Shown in pieces: positions 1 to 8,645 of a DNA stretch of 53,177 nucleotides. The position numbers and the translations under genes are program-made. The DNA is from Rhodoferax sp. Its GTDB lineage: Bacteria; Pseudomonadota; Gammaproteobacteria; Burkholderiales; Burkholderiaceae_C. The DNA lies in assembly GCA_025358555.1 (NCBI GenBank), contig JANYJD010000243.1:1-53177 (forward strand). The letters run 5' to 3'. The notes under the pieces were generated by a model. The model searched no databases, was not told where the DNA came from, and saw nothing but the letters and a program-made list of their open reading frames with translations. The stretch's first letter is position 1, and each line of letters starts with the position of its first letter.

Positions 1-692
1 GAGGGCAGCCGCTTGAAACCCGAGCGCGCAAAGCGTTGCAACCGCCCCACCACAAACGCCGTCAACACGGACGCGCTGACCTGGGCGTCCACGCTGGGTG
101 TGGCCGATCCGTTGTCATTCGCCGCGCCTCGCAGGTTTTGCCGGAAGATGGATTCGATCTTGTCAAAAAACTGGTTCATGCGCTGCTGAAGACGCTCGTT
201 CTCAAACACCAGCGCGTCGCCCACCATCACGCGGGTCATGCCCGGATTTTTCTCGGCAAACTGGATCAGCATGGTCGCCACCTTGCCGGCCCGGCGCACG
301 CCTGCGCCGTTGTCAAAGCCCGGCCCGCCCGCACCGTTGTCAAAGCCCGGAGCTGCACTCGAACCATTCGCCGCATCGGGTGTTGCAGCAGCGTCTTCAC
401 GCTCGGCAATCTGGTTGACCAGGGAGAACACTGTCTGCTCGATGAACTCGATCAGGCCTTCGAACATTTGCGCCTTGCTGGCGAAGTGCCGGTACAACGC
501 TGCTTCGCTCACATCAAGCCGCGCCGCCAGCGCCGCTGTGGTGATGCGCTCGGCCCCCGGCTGCTCCAGCATGGACGCCAGTGCCTGCAAAATCTGGACA
601 CGGCGCTCACCGGGCTTGGGGCGCTTGCGGATGAGGACGGCAGTGTCGCCTTGAGCCGGTTCAGTCTGGAGAATTGTTTCAGCATCAGGCAT
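1..692 (-). CDS. slmA: Nucleoid occlusion factor SlmA, TetR family (3' end cut by window edge)
   Basis: TetR-fold DNA-binding protein expected to block FtsZ assembly over the nucleoid. The start ATG is at 692 (MPDAETILQTEP). An N-terminal helix-turn-helix follows, with ITTAALAARLDVSEAALYRHFASKAQMFEGLIEFIE at about residues 45-80 split across the recognition region, typical of SlmA/Ttk. The reading frame is open to base 3 and ends in FARSGFKRLPS, so only the last few residues are probably missing. A Gly/Asn-rich insert at about residues 114-129 comes from a short DNA duplication. It lies downstream of argB on the same strand, a pairing I recall from related betaproteobacteria. Family identification is from sequence pattern only. 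Confidence 0.85.
   Translation of the reverse strand, partial: MPDAETILQTEPAQGDTAVLIRKRPKPGERRVQILQALASMLEQPGAERITTAALAARLDVSEAALYRHFASKAQMFEGLIEFIEQTVFSLVNQIAEREDAAATPDAANGSSAAPGFDNGAGGPGFDNGAGVRRAGKVATMLIQFAEKNPGMTRVMVGDALVFENERLQQRMNQFFDKIESIFRQNLRGAANDNGSATPSVDAQVSASVLTAFVVGRLQRFARSGFKRLP
307..350. repeat. 17-bp direct repeat, 27-bp period, inside slmA
   Basis: The 17-base word ccgttgtcaaagcccgg occurs at 307-323 and again at 334-350. It encodes a repeated G-F-D-N-G-A-G segment in SlmA. Period 27 keeps the frame. It looks like a recent slippage duplication in a linker after the DNA-binding domain. Confidence 0.85.
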
Positions 693-796
693 GGAGCAAA
701 TCAGAGTTTGAAATTTGATTCTCGCATAGCGACACCAAGGGTTTTCATCAACGCAAAACACCGAATCAATGCGGGCGAATCATCGTCAAAGTTTGC

Positions 797-1687
797 TCAA
801 TGGGAACGAATCATCGTCCCGTAGGCCTGCTCGGTCAAAATCTCCAGCAGCATCGCGTGCGGCACGCGGCCGTCGATGATGTGCACGGCATTGACGCCGC
901 TCTTGGCAGCGTCCAGCGCCGACGATATCTTGGGCAGCATGCCACCGCTGATGGTGCCATCGGCAAACATCTCGTCAATCTCGCGTGCAGTCAGGTCGGT
1001 CAGCAGCTCGCCGGCCTTATTCAGCACGCCCGGCGTGTTGGTCAGAAGCACCAGCTTCTCGGCCCTGAGCACGGTGGCCAGCTTGCCGGCCACCACGTCG
1101 GCGTTGATGTTGTAGCTCTCGTTGTTTTCACCAAAACCAATCGGGCTGATGACAGGAATAAAGGCATCGTCTTGCAGCGCTTTAACCACGCTGGGGTCGA
1201 TGGAGACAATGTCGCCCACCTGGCCCACATCGTGCGCCTTGCTCGGGTCGTGGCTGTCCACCAGCTTGAGTTTTTGCGCGCGGATCAAGCCACCATCGCG
1301 CCCGGTCAGTCCCACCGCCTTGCCACCGGCTTGGTTGATCAAGCCCACAATGTCCTGCTGCACCTGGCCGGCCAACACCCACTCAACCACTTCCATGGTT
1401 TCTTCATCGGTCACGCGCATGCCCTGGATGAACTCGCCTTTTTTGCCCAGGCGGTTCAGCGCGGCCTCAATCTGCGGGCCACCGCCATGCACCACCACCG
1501 GGTTCATGCCGACCAGCTTGAGCAGCACCACATCTTCGGCAAAGTCGGCTTGCAGGGCCGGGTCGGTCATGGCGTTGCCGCCGTACTTGATGACCATGGT
1601 TTTGCCGTGGAACTTGCGGATGTAGGGCAGCGCCTGGGCCAGGATTTCGGCTTTGTCGCGGGGGGCAATGTTGAGGGGGTCAGTCAT
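797..1687 (-). CDS. argB: Acetylglutamate kinase
   Basis: Phosphorylates N-acetyl-L-glutamate with ATP, the second step of arginine synthesis, in the cytoplasm. The start at 1687 ([20 protein letters not shown]) gives 296 residues, the usual family length; an upstream in-frame ATG would add 13 proline/histidine-rich residues unlike the family. The amino-acid-kinase motifs [10 protein letters not shown] (phosphate-binding lysine) and [10 protein letters not shown] (substrate glycines) are intact, as are the ADVVAGKLA and LLTNTPGVL segments. About 104 bases separate it from slmA on the same strand, so the two may be cotranscribed. Confidence 0.95.
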   Translation of the reverse strand: MTDPLNIAPRDKAEILAQALPYIRKFHGKTMVIKYGGNAMTDPALQADFAEDVVLLKLVGMNPVVVHGGGPQIEAALNRLGKKGEFIQGMRVTDEETMEVVEWVLAGQVQQDIVGLINQAGGKAVGLTGRDGGLIRAQKLKLVDSHDPSKAHDVGQVGDIVSIDPSVVKALQDDAFIPVISPIGFGENNESYNINADVVAGKLATVLRAEKLVLLTNTPGVLNKAGELLTDLTAREIDEMFADGTISGGMLPKISSALDAAKSGVNAVHIIDGRVPHAMLLEILTEQAYGTMIRSH

Positions 1688-1763
1688 GGTGCGGTGGGGA
1701 TGCGGTGAAGGTGGAATGAGCGTCAAGGAAAATCAACAGGCAAATTGTGCCGCAAGTGTGATT

Positions 1764-3722
1764 TCAGGCGGTCTGCACGCTGGGCTGGTAGCCTTGCACA
1801 TGGCATTGCAGCAACACGTTGATCGCCGATGGATCATCGTCCTGCACGGCGGAGTCAAGCAGGGTCAGCTCCGGGCTCAACGCGGCCCACGGCACAAAGG
1901 GCTCGCGCGCTTTCATGATGCGGGGGTGGGCCGTGGGCTGGGGGTTGTCGCCGATCAGCAGTTCCTCATAAAGCTTCTCGCCAGGGCGCAACCCGGTGAT
2001 GGCGATCTCGATATCGCCCGCCGGATTACTGGCATCCCGCACCGACAGGCCCGACAGGCGCACCATTCGCTGCGCAAGGTCAAGAATTTTGACCGGGCTG
2101 CCCATGTCCAGCACAAACACGTCGCCCCCGTGGGCCATGGCACCGGCCTGCAGCACCAGTTGCGCCGCTTCGGGAATGGTCATGAAATAACGCGTCACGT
2201 CGGCATGGGTGACGGTGAGCGGGCCGCCCTCGGCCAGTTGCCTGCGGAATAGGGGCACCACACTGCCACTGGAGCCCAGTACGTTGCCAAAGCGCACCAT
2301 GGTGAAACAGGTCGCGTGGGATGCCTGGATCGTGGGCCTGGGCATCGTTGCTGCGCCAGCTCCAGACCTGTGCGGGCCAAGGGACGTATCGGTAAAGCGC
2401 GGCGCGCCTTCAGCCGCCAGCGCCTGCAACACCAGCTCGGCCATGCGCTTGGTCGCCCCCATCACATTGGTGGGCCGCACGGCCTTGTCGGTTGACACCA
2501 GCACAAACCGGCCAACCGAGTTTTCAATCGCTGCGCGTGCCATCTTGAGCGTGCCAAACACGTTGTTGGCCACGCCCTCACAGGCGTTGTCTTCAACCAG
2601 CGGCACGTGCTTGTAGGCGGCTGCGTGGTAGATGGTGGCAGGCCGGTACGCGCGGCACACCGCATGCATGCGCGGGTAGTTGGCCACGCTGCCGAGCAGG
2701 GGCACGAGTTCAACCTGCAGGTGCTGCGCAAGACAGATCGCCTGCAGCTCCTGGTGGATGCTGTACAAGCCGAACTCGTTGTGGTCCAGCAGCAGCAGTT
2801 GCCGGGGCCGCTGCAGCAAAATCTGACGGCTGAGTTCCGCGCCGATGCTGCCGCCCGCCCCCGTGACCAGCACGACCTGGCCAGTTAAATGTGTCGCCAG
2901 CAACTCAGTGTCTGGCGCCACGGGATCGCGGCCTAAAAGGTCTTCCACGTCCAGCTCGCGGAAGTCCCGCACGGTGACGCGGCCAGTGGCCAGGTCAGCC
3001 CAGCCGGGCAAGGTGCGAATGTGCACTGGGAGAGATTGAAGGCTCTTGATGATGTCGTTGCGCCGCGAACGCGACACGCTGGGCAGGGCCAGCAGAATGT
3101 CTGACACCTCGCGGCTGGCCACCAACTCGGGCACGCTGGCCGGTGCCACTACCGGCACGCCGTTGACGCTGCGGCCGACTTTGCCCGGGTCGTCATCAAT
3201 GAAGCCGAGCAACACGAACTGGTCCGCAAACCCCATGGCCGAAGCAGTTTGCACGCCGGCGGTGCCCGCGCCATAAATCAGCATGCGGCCGCCCGCTTTT
3301 TTGCGCGCACTGCCCACGCCGGCCAGCCAGAACCGGGCGAATGCCCGGCTGGCACCCACTAGCAGAAAAAATACGAGTGGCTGCAACACGCCCAGGGTAC
3401 GGGGTACGCCTTGCCACTTTTGGGAAAGCAGTATCGCCAGCAACACGCCCGCATAAATCGCCACTGCCTTGGCCGTGGTAACCAGGGCAGCCTGCCCGGT
3501 ATAGCGGAAGATAGCCCGGTACAACCCCAGGCGAATGAAGATGGGAACCGCCAGGACCGGTGCCAGTGCGTAAACCCACCACTGGGCACCACTAGGCCAA
3601 TTCAGGGTGTCAAGCCGCAGCGTGAAAGCTATCCAGGTTGCAACCAGCGCCAAAGCAGTGTCCAGCGCAACGACGACCAGACGTTTGACCCATCGGGGCC
3701 AGCCCAATACCGTGCTCTGCAT
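1764..3722 (-). CDS. WbpM/FlaA1/CapD-type nucleotide-sugar 4,6-dehydratase, membrane-anchored
   Basis: Large polysaccharide-biosynthesis dehydratase of 652 residues, probably converting UDP-GlcNAc to the 4-keto-6-deoxy sugar at the inner membrane. Several hydrophobic helices occupy residues 10-130. A nucleotide-binding segment (LIYGAGTAGVQTASAM) is followed by the catalytic SDR domain with VTGAGGSIGAELSRQ near residue 290. The catalytic segment STDKAVRPTNVMGATKR has Met in place of the usual SDR tyrosine, as in WbpM/FlaA1-type enzymes. An extra stretch of roughly 30 residues (about 440-470, Pro/Gly/Ala-rich) precedes TMVRFGNVLGSSGSV and looks like an insertion. It is the most distal polysaccharide gene of the minus-strand cluster. 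Confidence 0.9.
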   Translation of the reverse strand: MQSTVLGWPRWVKRLVVVALDTALALVATWIAFTLRLDTLNWPSGAQWWVYALAPVLAVPIFIRLGLYRAIFRYTGQAALVTTAKAVAIYAGVLLAILLSQKWQGVPRTLGVLQPLVFFLLVGASRAFARFWLAGVGSARKKAGGRMLIYGAGTAGVQTASAMGFADQFVLLGFIDDDPGKVGRSVNGVPVVAPASVPELVASREVSDILLALPSVSRSRRNDIIKSLQSLPVHIRTLPGWADLATGRVTVRDFRELDVEDLLGRDPVAPDTELLATHLTGQVVLVTGAGGSIGAELSRQILLQRPRQLLLLDHNEFGLYSIHQELQAICLAQHLQVELVPLLGSVANYPRMHAVCRAYRPATIYHAAAYKHVPLVEDNACEGVANNVFGTLKMARAAIENSVGRFVLVSTDKAVRPTNVMGATKRMAELVLQALAAEGAPRFTDTSLGPHRSGAGAATMPRPTIQASHATCFTMVRFGNVLGSSGSVVPLFRRQLAEGGPLTVTHADVTRYFMTIPEAAQLVLQAGAMAHGGDVFVLDMGSPVKILDLAQRMVRLSGLSVRDASNPAGDIEIAITGLRPGEKLYEELLIGDNPQPTAHPRIMKAREPFVPWAALSPELTLLDSAVQDDDPSAINVLLQCHVQGYQPSVQTA

Positions 3723-3788
3723 TAACGTCCCTTGATTCGTCCTGTTTTGGCGTTATGGAATCAGCGCCGCATTGGCAACTCGACAGAT

Positions 3789-4157
3789 TCAATTTTTGAT
3801 CGCAAACTCGTCCCGGGTCTGCCCTTGTGCAACCAGCGCAGCGAGCCAGCGCGGCATCAATCCGCGGCCGGTCCAGGTTTCACCATTGGGCCCCCGGTAT
3901 TTGGCGGCAACAACCGTACCGGCCTTTTTACTTTTGGCTCTGGCGATTGAAGGTTTGCTGTTTGCTGCGCCGGGCTTGGCTTTGCGACCCCGGGTTTTAC
4001 CCGACTTGCCGGGTTGCAGATCTTTAAGGGTGATGCCAAAGGCGCTCATTTTTGCCAGAATATCCTGCACAGTTTTGTCAAATTCCCGTGTCTTGATCTC
4101 ATTGGCCTGCTTCTGCAGCTTTTCGATCTGACTTTGAATCTCAATCAAATTACTCAT
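3789..4157 (-). CDS. H-NS family nucleoid-associated protein
   Basis: 122-residue DNA-binding protein. The N-terminal half is a predicted coiled coil (MSNLIEIQSQIEKLQKQANE) for oligomerisation. A Lys/Arg/Pro-rich linker follows. The C-terminal domain carries YRGPNGETWTGRGLMPRWL, the signature of the betaproteobacterial H-NS/BpH3 group. It sits between the sugar transferase and the WbpM-like gene, all on the minus strand. H-NS proteins silence AT-rich transferred DNA, so its position in a surface polysaccharide cluster with AT-rich genes may be meaningful; that is inference. Confidence 0.9.
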   Translation of the reverse strand: MSNLIEIQSQIEKLQKQANEIKTREFDKTVQDILAKMSAFGITLKDLQPGKSGKTRGRKAKPGAANSKPSIARAKSKKAGTVVAAKYRGPNGETWTGRGLMPRWLAALVAQGQTRDEFAIKN

Positions 4158-4219
4158 ACAAAATACCTTCGCGTTGAAATTGAAAAGTCCCTAAGTGGCA
4201 AATCCACTGATTTATTTTT

Positions 4220-4780
4220 CTAATGGGTCACATTATCTCTTTTTAGCACTTTAATACCCGTCATCCAGATAATTTTTATGTCGAGCCAAAAGGATTGGGC
4301 CTCAAGATAGTCAATATCCAGCTTGACTTTCTGCGGAATTGGCAATTCGTCGCGGCCGTTGATCTGTGCCCATCCAGTCAATCCCGGCAAAAGCTCATTG
4401 ACCCTGGCTTGATTTCGCAAGTCAATCAAATCGTATTGGTTGAACAAAGCCGGGCGCGGGCCGACAAAACTCATGTCGCCTTTTAAAATGCTCAACAGTT
4501 GCGGCAATTCGTCCAGGCTGCTCTTGCGCAGAAAACTACCGATGGGTGTGAGGTACGCATCCGGATTGGGCAGCAAATGGGTGGCCACTGCCGGTGTGTC
4601 AACGCGCATGCTGCGAAACTTGGGCATTTTGAAAATCACGTTGTGTTGCCCGACCCGGTCTGACCAATAAAGTGCCGGGCCCCTGGAAGTAAGGCGCACA
4701 GCCAGAGCGACTGCCAATATCGGGGCCAGCAAAATTAAACCTAGCAGCGTCGCAAGCGCCAGGTCGAACAGCCGTTTCAC
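4220..4780 (-). CDS. Initiating sugar transferase (undecaprenyl-phosphate sugar-1-phosphate transferase type)
   Basis: Bacterial sugar transferase of 186 residues that would load the first sugar phosphate onto undecaprenyl phosphate at the inner membrane. A GTG start at 4780 (VKRLFDLALATLLGLILLAPI) overlaps the stop of the epimerase gene by 4 bases, which favours translational coupling. Reading further upstream gives a non-family extension. One N-terminal transmembrane segment is followed by RVGQHNVIFKMPKFRSM, then LRKSSLDELPQLLSILKGDM and SFVGPRPAL, the core PglC/WbaP motifs. Short length suggests the minimal PglC/WecP-like form rather than the long five-helix WbaP form. Confidence 0.9.
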   Translation of the reverse strand: MKRLFDLALATLLGLILLAPILAVALAVRLTSRGPALYWSDRVGQHNVIFKMPKFRSMRVDTPAVATHLLPNPDAYLTPIGSFLRKSSLDELPQLLSILKGDMSFVGPRPALFNQYDLIDLRNQARVNELLPGLTGWAQINGRDELPIPQKVKLDIDYLEAQSFWLDIKIIWMTGIKVLKRDNVTH

Positions 4781-5730
4781 GAAGTTTGCAGCCCACCCAC
4801 CGCGCGACGCAGGGCTTCGTCCACAGTGATCGGCGGCTGCCAGCCCAAAACACTTCGTGCTTTGGAAATATCCACCTGCAAGTTGCCACACAGGCGCTGC
4901 ACCTCGCCCTCCATGCCCAGCAGCGTTGCGCCCGCGCGCAGGGCCCAGACCGGCACCGGCATCAGGCGTGCGGAGACATGGGCCGCCCGCGCCAGGCCAC
5001 GCACCAGCTCCGTGGTGGAAAGGTCATTGCCATCACTGACCAAGAAAGTCTGGTTGGCTGCTTTGGGGTGCGCCATGCAGGTCGAAATGAAGTCCACCAA
5101 ATTGTCTAACGCCACCAGGCTACGGCGGTTTTGCACCGAGCCCAGGGCCAGCGGCCAGCCGCCTTGAACGGCCCGCATGAGAGCTGCGAAGTTAGCCTTC
5201 ACCCCCGGGCCGTAGACCAGCGGTGGGCGAATGATGACGACTTCCAAAGCCGTAGTTTGGGCGATCCGGTGCAGTGCTTGTTCGGCCTGCCATTTCGATA
5301 CGCCATAGGGGTCTTGCGGCGCGGCTTGCCCATCCTCTGTGAATTTCGCCCCCTGCAGGGTGACCTCGCCATTGACCTTGATCGAACTCACATAGATCAG
5401 ACGCTTCACGCCGGCACGGGCGGCCTGGTTTGCCAAATTTTCGGTGCCGTCCAGGTTGACCTTGAGATAGTCGGCCAAGGGGTTCAGTGCATCATTCTGC
5501 ATGACATGGACACGCGCCGCGAGGTGAACGACAACTTCAATCTGGCGCAAGGCTGGGGTCCAGTCCGTATCGCCTTCTACGGAGCCGACAGTCACGGCTT
5601 CCACGCCTTCGGCAAGCGAGCAAGGTGCCCTGACCGCCCCTCGCACCCGCCAGCCCCGACTGAGCGCTTCATCGCACAGACGCTGGCCGACAAAGCCGTT
5701 GGCTCCCGTGATGAGTGTGCGCATGGTCAT
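4777..5730 (-). CDS. NAD-dependent epimerase/dehydratase (extended SDR), nucleotide-sugar type
   Basis: Extended SDR of about 317 residues. TLITGANGFVGQRLCDEAL is the Rossmann glycine motif, and the catalytic pair is visible as YVSSIKVNG plus YGVSKWQAE (Y-x-x-x-K). The start is ambiguous: ATGs at 5748, 5730 and 5724 all fit, and 5730 (MTMRTLITG) is used. It is paired with the initiating sugar transferase by a 4-bp overlap, as in clusters where an epimerase or 4-keto reductase makes the precursor for the first lipid-linked sugar (for example UDP-QuiNAc or UDP-GalNAc). Which sugar is made cannot be told from sequence. Confidence 0.88.
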   Translation of the reverse strand: MTMRTLITGANGFVGQRLCDEALSRGWRVRGAVRAPCSLAEGVEAVTVGSVEGDTDWTPALRQIEVVVHLAARVHVMQNDALNPLADYLKVNLDGTENLANQAARAGVKRLIYVSSIKVNGEVTLQGAKFTEDGQAAPQDPYGVSKWQAEQALHRIAQTTALEVVIIRPPLVYGPGVKANFAALMRAVQGGWPLALGSVQNRRSLVALDNLVDFISTCMAHPKAANQTFLVSDGNDLSTTELVRGLARAAHVSARLMPVPVWALRAGATLLGMEGEVQRLCGNLQVDISKARSVLGWQPPITVDEALRRAVGGLQTS

Positions 5731-5767
5731 ATTCTGACTGATTTCCATGAAATGCTGGAACAGCTGT

Positions 5768-6895
5768 CTATTCTGTAAATCCCATTGTCGCCAGCATGAC
5801 CGCATTGACTTTGTGAACGTCAAAGCGTTCCACGGCGAGTGCGCGGCTGGCTTTGCCCATGATTTCGATCAACTCCGGTTGTTTGATAAACCGCATCATC
5901 GCGTCCGCCAACGCAACCGCGTCCCGCACTGGAACCAGAAAACCATTTAACCCGTCCACCACGGTTTCACGACATCCCGGTGCATCGGTTGTTATAACAG
6001 CCCGGCCCATCGCCATGGCCTCTTGGGTGCTGCGGGGCACGCCCTCGCGGTAATAGGAAGGCAGCACGTAAACACTTGCCTGAGCAAGCCAATTTTGCAC
6101 CGGCACATGTCCTGGCCATTCAAGCAAACCCGTTCGAAGCCAGACATTAACTTCGGCGGCATTTAAACCCCCTGGATTTGGATCCAGACCTCCCAACAGC
6201 AAGAACCGCGTCGCCGGAAATGCCTTTTTCACGATTCTTGCGGCCTCCGCGTATTCCACAATGCCCTTTTCCCGCAACAGACGCGCCGCCAATAGAAAGG
6301 TAAGGGGTTCGGTCACGCACCGCGCAGGCAGCCATTCGGCCAGGTCAACACCGATGCCACCCAGTTTCACCACCTGCGACCGTTGGACCAGTCCCCGGGA
6401 AATCATGTCGGCAATGTCCGTGTCGTTGAGCAGAAACACGCGTCTGGCAAATTTCAGTGCAAACTTGTAAAGCCCGGATACCACCCACCGCAGAAACTGG
6501 CGCAACAGCGGTTCGGTACCTGACGCAGGGGTAAACACATAACCCAGGCCCTCGATCATGCAGAAGCGCTGCGGGACACCCGCCAGAACAGCTGCTAACG
6601 TGCCAAAAATAACCGGTTTTATGAAATACCCCAGCGACACATCTATTTTCAAGCGCCGCAGCAACATCGCCAGCCTGAAAACACTCACCATGTCTCTCAC
6701 AGGATTCATACCGGTGCGATTTAATGAGCAGTCCACGGGAGTCGCGCCCAGCACCAAAACAGAATCACGGGTCTGCGCATCGTAGTCAGGGGCAATGGCA
6801 AATACTTCCACACCTCGCGCTACCAAAGCGGCAATCAGCGGACCACGAAAATTCGCCAATGAAAATGCCTGACTGGTGATGAGTGCAAAACGCAT
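5768..6895 (-). CDS. Glycosyltransferase family 4 (GT-B)
   Basis: 375 residues starting MRFALITSQAFSLANFRGPL. The N-terminal acceptor domain is of the GT4 type. The C-terminal donor domain carries FLLAARLLREKGIVEYAEA and the E-x7-E region PSYYREGVPRSTQEAMAMGRAVI with DAPGCRETV after it. It should act on the cytoplasmic face of the membrane, adding an internal sugar to the lipid-linked repeat unit. It lies just upstream of the epimerase/sugar transferase pair on the same strand. Donor and linkage are unknown. Confidence 0.9.
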   Translation of the reverse strand: MRFALITSQAFSLANFRGPLIAALVARGVEVFAIAPDYDAQTRDSVLVLGATPVDCSLNRTGMNPVRDMVSVFRLAMLLRRLKIDVSLGYFIKPVIFGTLAAVLAGVPQRFCMIEGLGYVFTPASGTEPLLRQFLRWVVSGLYKFALKFARRVFLLNDTDIADMISRGLVQRSQVVKLGGIGVDLAEWLPARCVTEPLTFLLAARLLREKGIVEYAEAARIVKKAFPATRFLLLGGLDPNPGGLNAAEVNVWLRTGLLEWPGHVPVQNWLAQASVYVLPSYYREGVPRSTQEAMAMGRAVITTDAPGCRETVVDGLNGFLVPVRDAVALADAMMRFIKQPELIEIMGKASRALAVERFDVHKVNAVMLATMGFTE

Positions 6896-6951
6896 GGGGT
6901 CTCAATCAAATTGCAACGAATACAGCGAATGGCTGCGCAGCCCGCTTTGCT

Positions 6952-7791
6952 TTAGATGCCCGCCACGCGGGTCCAGCTTGCTACCAGGCGACTCCGCTGC
7001 ACAACAACGAATCTCCTTAGAAATTTGAGCAGAGAGAAACCCGTCGAAAGAATCAGCATCAATACTCCCATATTGCCCGCTTCGTAATGCGATGTCAGGT
7101 TAGAGAGCTCTCCTTTTTCCATGCTCCAGAGTTGCTGACTAAGCCCTCCTGCGCCGTAGAGAGGCTTATGCACATACGCAAGTGGTATCTCCATGCGGAT
7201 AACTTTTAGCCCGGAAAAGGCAATTTGCTGCCACAGCAAAATATCTTCACCAAATCGTCGGCCCTCTTCGAATCTCAAAGGCATATCCCGCTTTAGCATA
7301 ACCGTTGGTGTATTGAACGGGCTCTTGAAGAGCATGTTGACCGCGCGAATTTCGGTTTCATTGAAACTCGTAGCCAGAGGGGAGTGCGATTCTTCGCCGA
7401 GATGCAGCGCACATTGATGGCCGCACAAAGCGATATCGTAGCGACTGCTCATCAATGCATACTGAAGGTGCAGTTTATTGCAGTTCCATGAGTCATCCGC
7501 ATCCAAAAATGCAATATACGGTTGTGTCGCAATCATCCAGCCTGCATTACGGGCGGTTGCGGCACCGCCATTTTTTGCCAGCAAGACTATTTTGATCAAG
7601 CCCCCATACTGCTTTTCCAAGGCACGTAAAAGTTGTGGTGTTTGATCGTCGCTGCAATCATCAACCAGAATAATTTCACGCGGCGATAGAGTCTGCCGTA
7701 GAACAGAGTACACCGCTCGCTCTAAAGTCGCCAAACAACAATAGCAGGGAATGACAACACTGATCGGTGCTGATTCAGACTCGTTCATCAT
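6952..7791 (-). CDS. Glycosyltransferase family 2 (GT-A)
   Basis: 279 residues. The N-terminal GT-A fold has ISVVIPCYCCLATLERAVYSV, EIILVDDCSDDQTPQLL and YIAFLDADDSW, where the D-x-D of the last binds metal and nucleotide sugar. The C-terminal part has one weak hydrophobic segment. Its start overlaps the end of the neighbouring GT2 gene by 4 bases, so the two are coupled. Base composition is noticeably richer in A and T than in flanking housekeeping genes, typical of transferred O-antigen genes. Confidence 0.9.
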   Translation of the reverse strand: MMNESESAPISVVIPCYCCLATLERAVYSVLRQTLSPREIILVDDCSDDQTPQLLRALEKQYGGLIKIVLLAKNGGAATARNAGWMIATQPYIAFLDADDSWNCNKLHLQYALMSSRYDIALCGHQCALHLGEESHSPLATSFNETEIRAVNMLFKSPFNTPTVMLKRDMPLRFEEGRRFGEDILLWQQIAFSGLKVIRMEIPLAYVHKPLYGAGGLSQQLWSMEKGELSNLTSHYEAGNMGVLMLILSTGFSLLKFLRRFVVVQRSRLVASWTRVAGI

Positions 7792-8636
7792 GTTTTAGTC
7801 CAAAATGCGGGCAACCCCATGAGGGCACGACCCACATCCAGAAGCCAACGGGTCTTTTTCTCACCCAACATACTCCAGAGGAAAGAGCGTGCGTAAGCGC
7901 GCGTCATTGCCATCAGCCAAGCCCTGCCAGGCCGCGGCAGGCCATTCTTGCGTTGGGCGGACCGGACCTCCTGCAGTGCGCGTATCGTATTTGAAGGAGT
8001 GGAGCTGACCCCCCCCTGGCGCATGGCCGACAAGATAATGTCCGGAATGAAAACCGCATTGCCCGTATTGAGTTCGCGCAACAGCATCTCATAGTCACCC
8101 GCAATGCGGTATGTCTCATCAAATTTTCCGTGATGCTCAAACAAGCTGCGCCTGTGCATTGTGGCTGGATGCGGCACACACATAAGTTGCTTGAAACGTG
8201 CTTTCATTTCATCCCAAGGATCACCTACTGCAAATAGCTCTGTCCCATCGTTGTCGAGCAGCATGAGGCGACCATAGGCGACGCGTCTGTCTTCAGGAAT
8301 ATTTGCCAACTGCACCGCCATTTCCTGTAAAGCCCCGACATTCCACAAAAAATCATCCGCTCCAAGAAAGCAGATCCAGTCACCCGTTGTTTTAGCAAGC
8401 GCTTTATTCCATGCGCTGTAAATTCCGTCATCAGGCTCGGAAATCCAATAATCTAAATTCTTGGTGTTACGGGTTAATATTTCCTGCGTACCGTCATTGG
8501 AGTCACCATCAATGATGATCAACTCCGTATTTCTATAGGACTGCGCCACAACACTGTCGATACATTGCTGCAGAGTTTTCGCGCCGTTGTAGACAGCAAC
8601 GATCACCGTGACTACAGGCAATGGCTGGAGAGTCAT
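7788..8636 (-). CDS. Glycosyltransferase family 2 (WcaA-like)
   Basis: 282 residues. VVTVIVAVYNGAKTLQQCID, ELIIIDGDSNDGTQEIL and WICFLGADDFLW make up the GT-A nucleotide-sugar binding core. Motifs resemble the WcaA/PgaC-like group used in colanic acid and O-antigen assembly. It overlaps the following GT2 gene by 4 bases and follows the GT9 gene after 9 bases, so it is part of one transcription unit. Donor specificity is not deducible. Confidence 0.9.
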   Translation of the reverse strand: MTLQPLPVVTVIVAVYNGAKTLQQCIDSVVAQSYRNTELIIIDGDSNDGTQEILTRNTKNLDYWISEPDDGIYSAWNKALAKTTGDWICFLGADDFLWNVGALQEMAVQLANIPEDRRVAYGRLMLLDNDGTELFAVGDPWDEMKARFKQLMCVPHPATMHRRSLFEHHGKFDETYRIAGDYEMLLRELNTGNAVFIPDIILSAMRQGGVSSTPSNTIRALQEVRSAQRKNGLPRPGRAWLMAMTRAYARSFLWSMLGEKKTRWLLDVGRALMGLPAFWTKT

Positions 8637-8645
8637 CTCGGCTTC

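Noticed and set aside
800-1708. Long open frame on the plus strand through argB
   Set aside because: Antisense to a clear acetylglutamate kinase; the translation shows no family motif and is explained by the GC-rich codon pattern.
4194-4208. Hairpin AGTGG...CCACT between the H-NS and sugar transferase genes as a terminator
   Set aside because: The stem is only 5 bp and the T-rich tract lies on the plus-strand side, whereas all neighbouring genes are on the minus strand.
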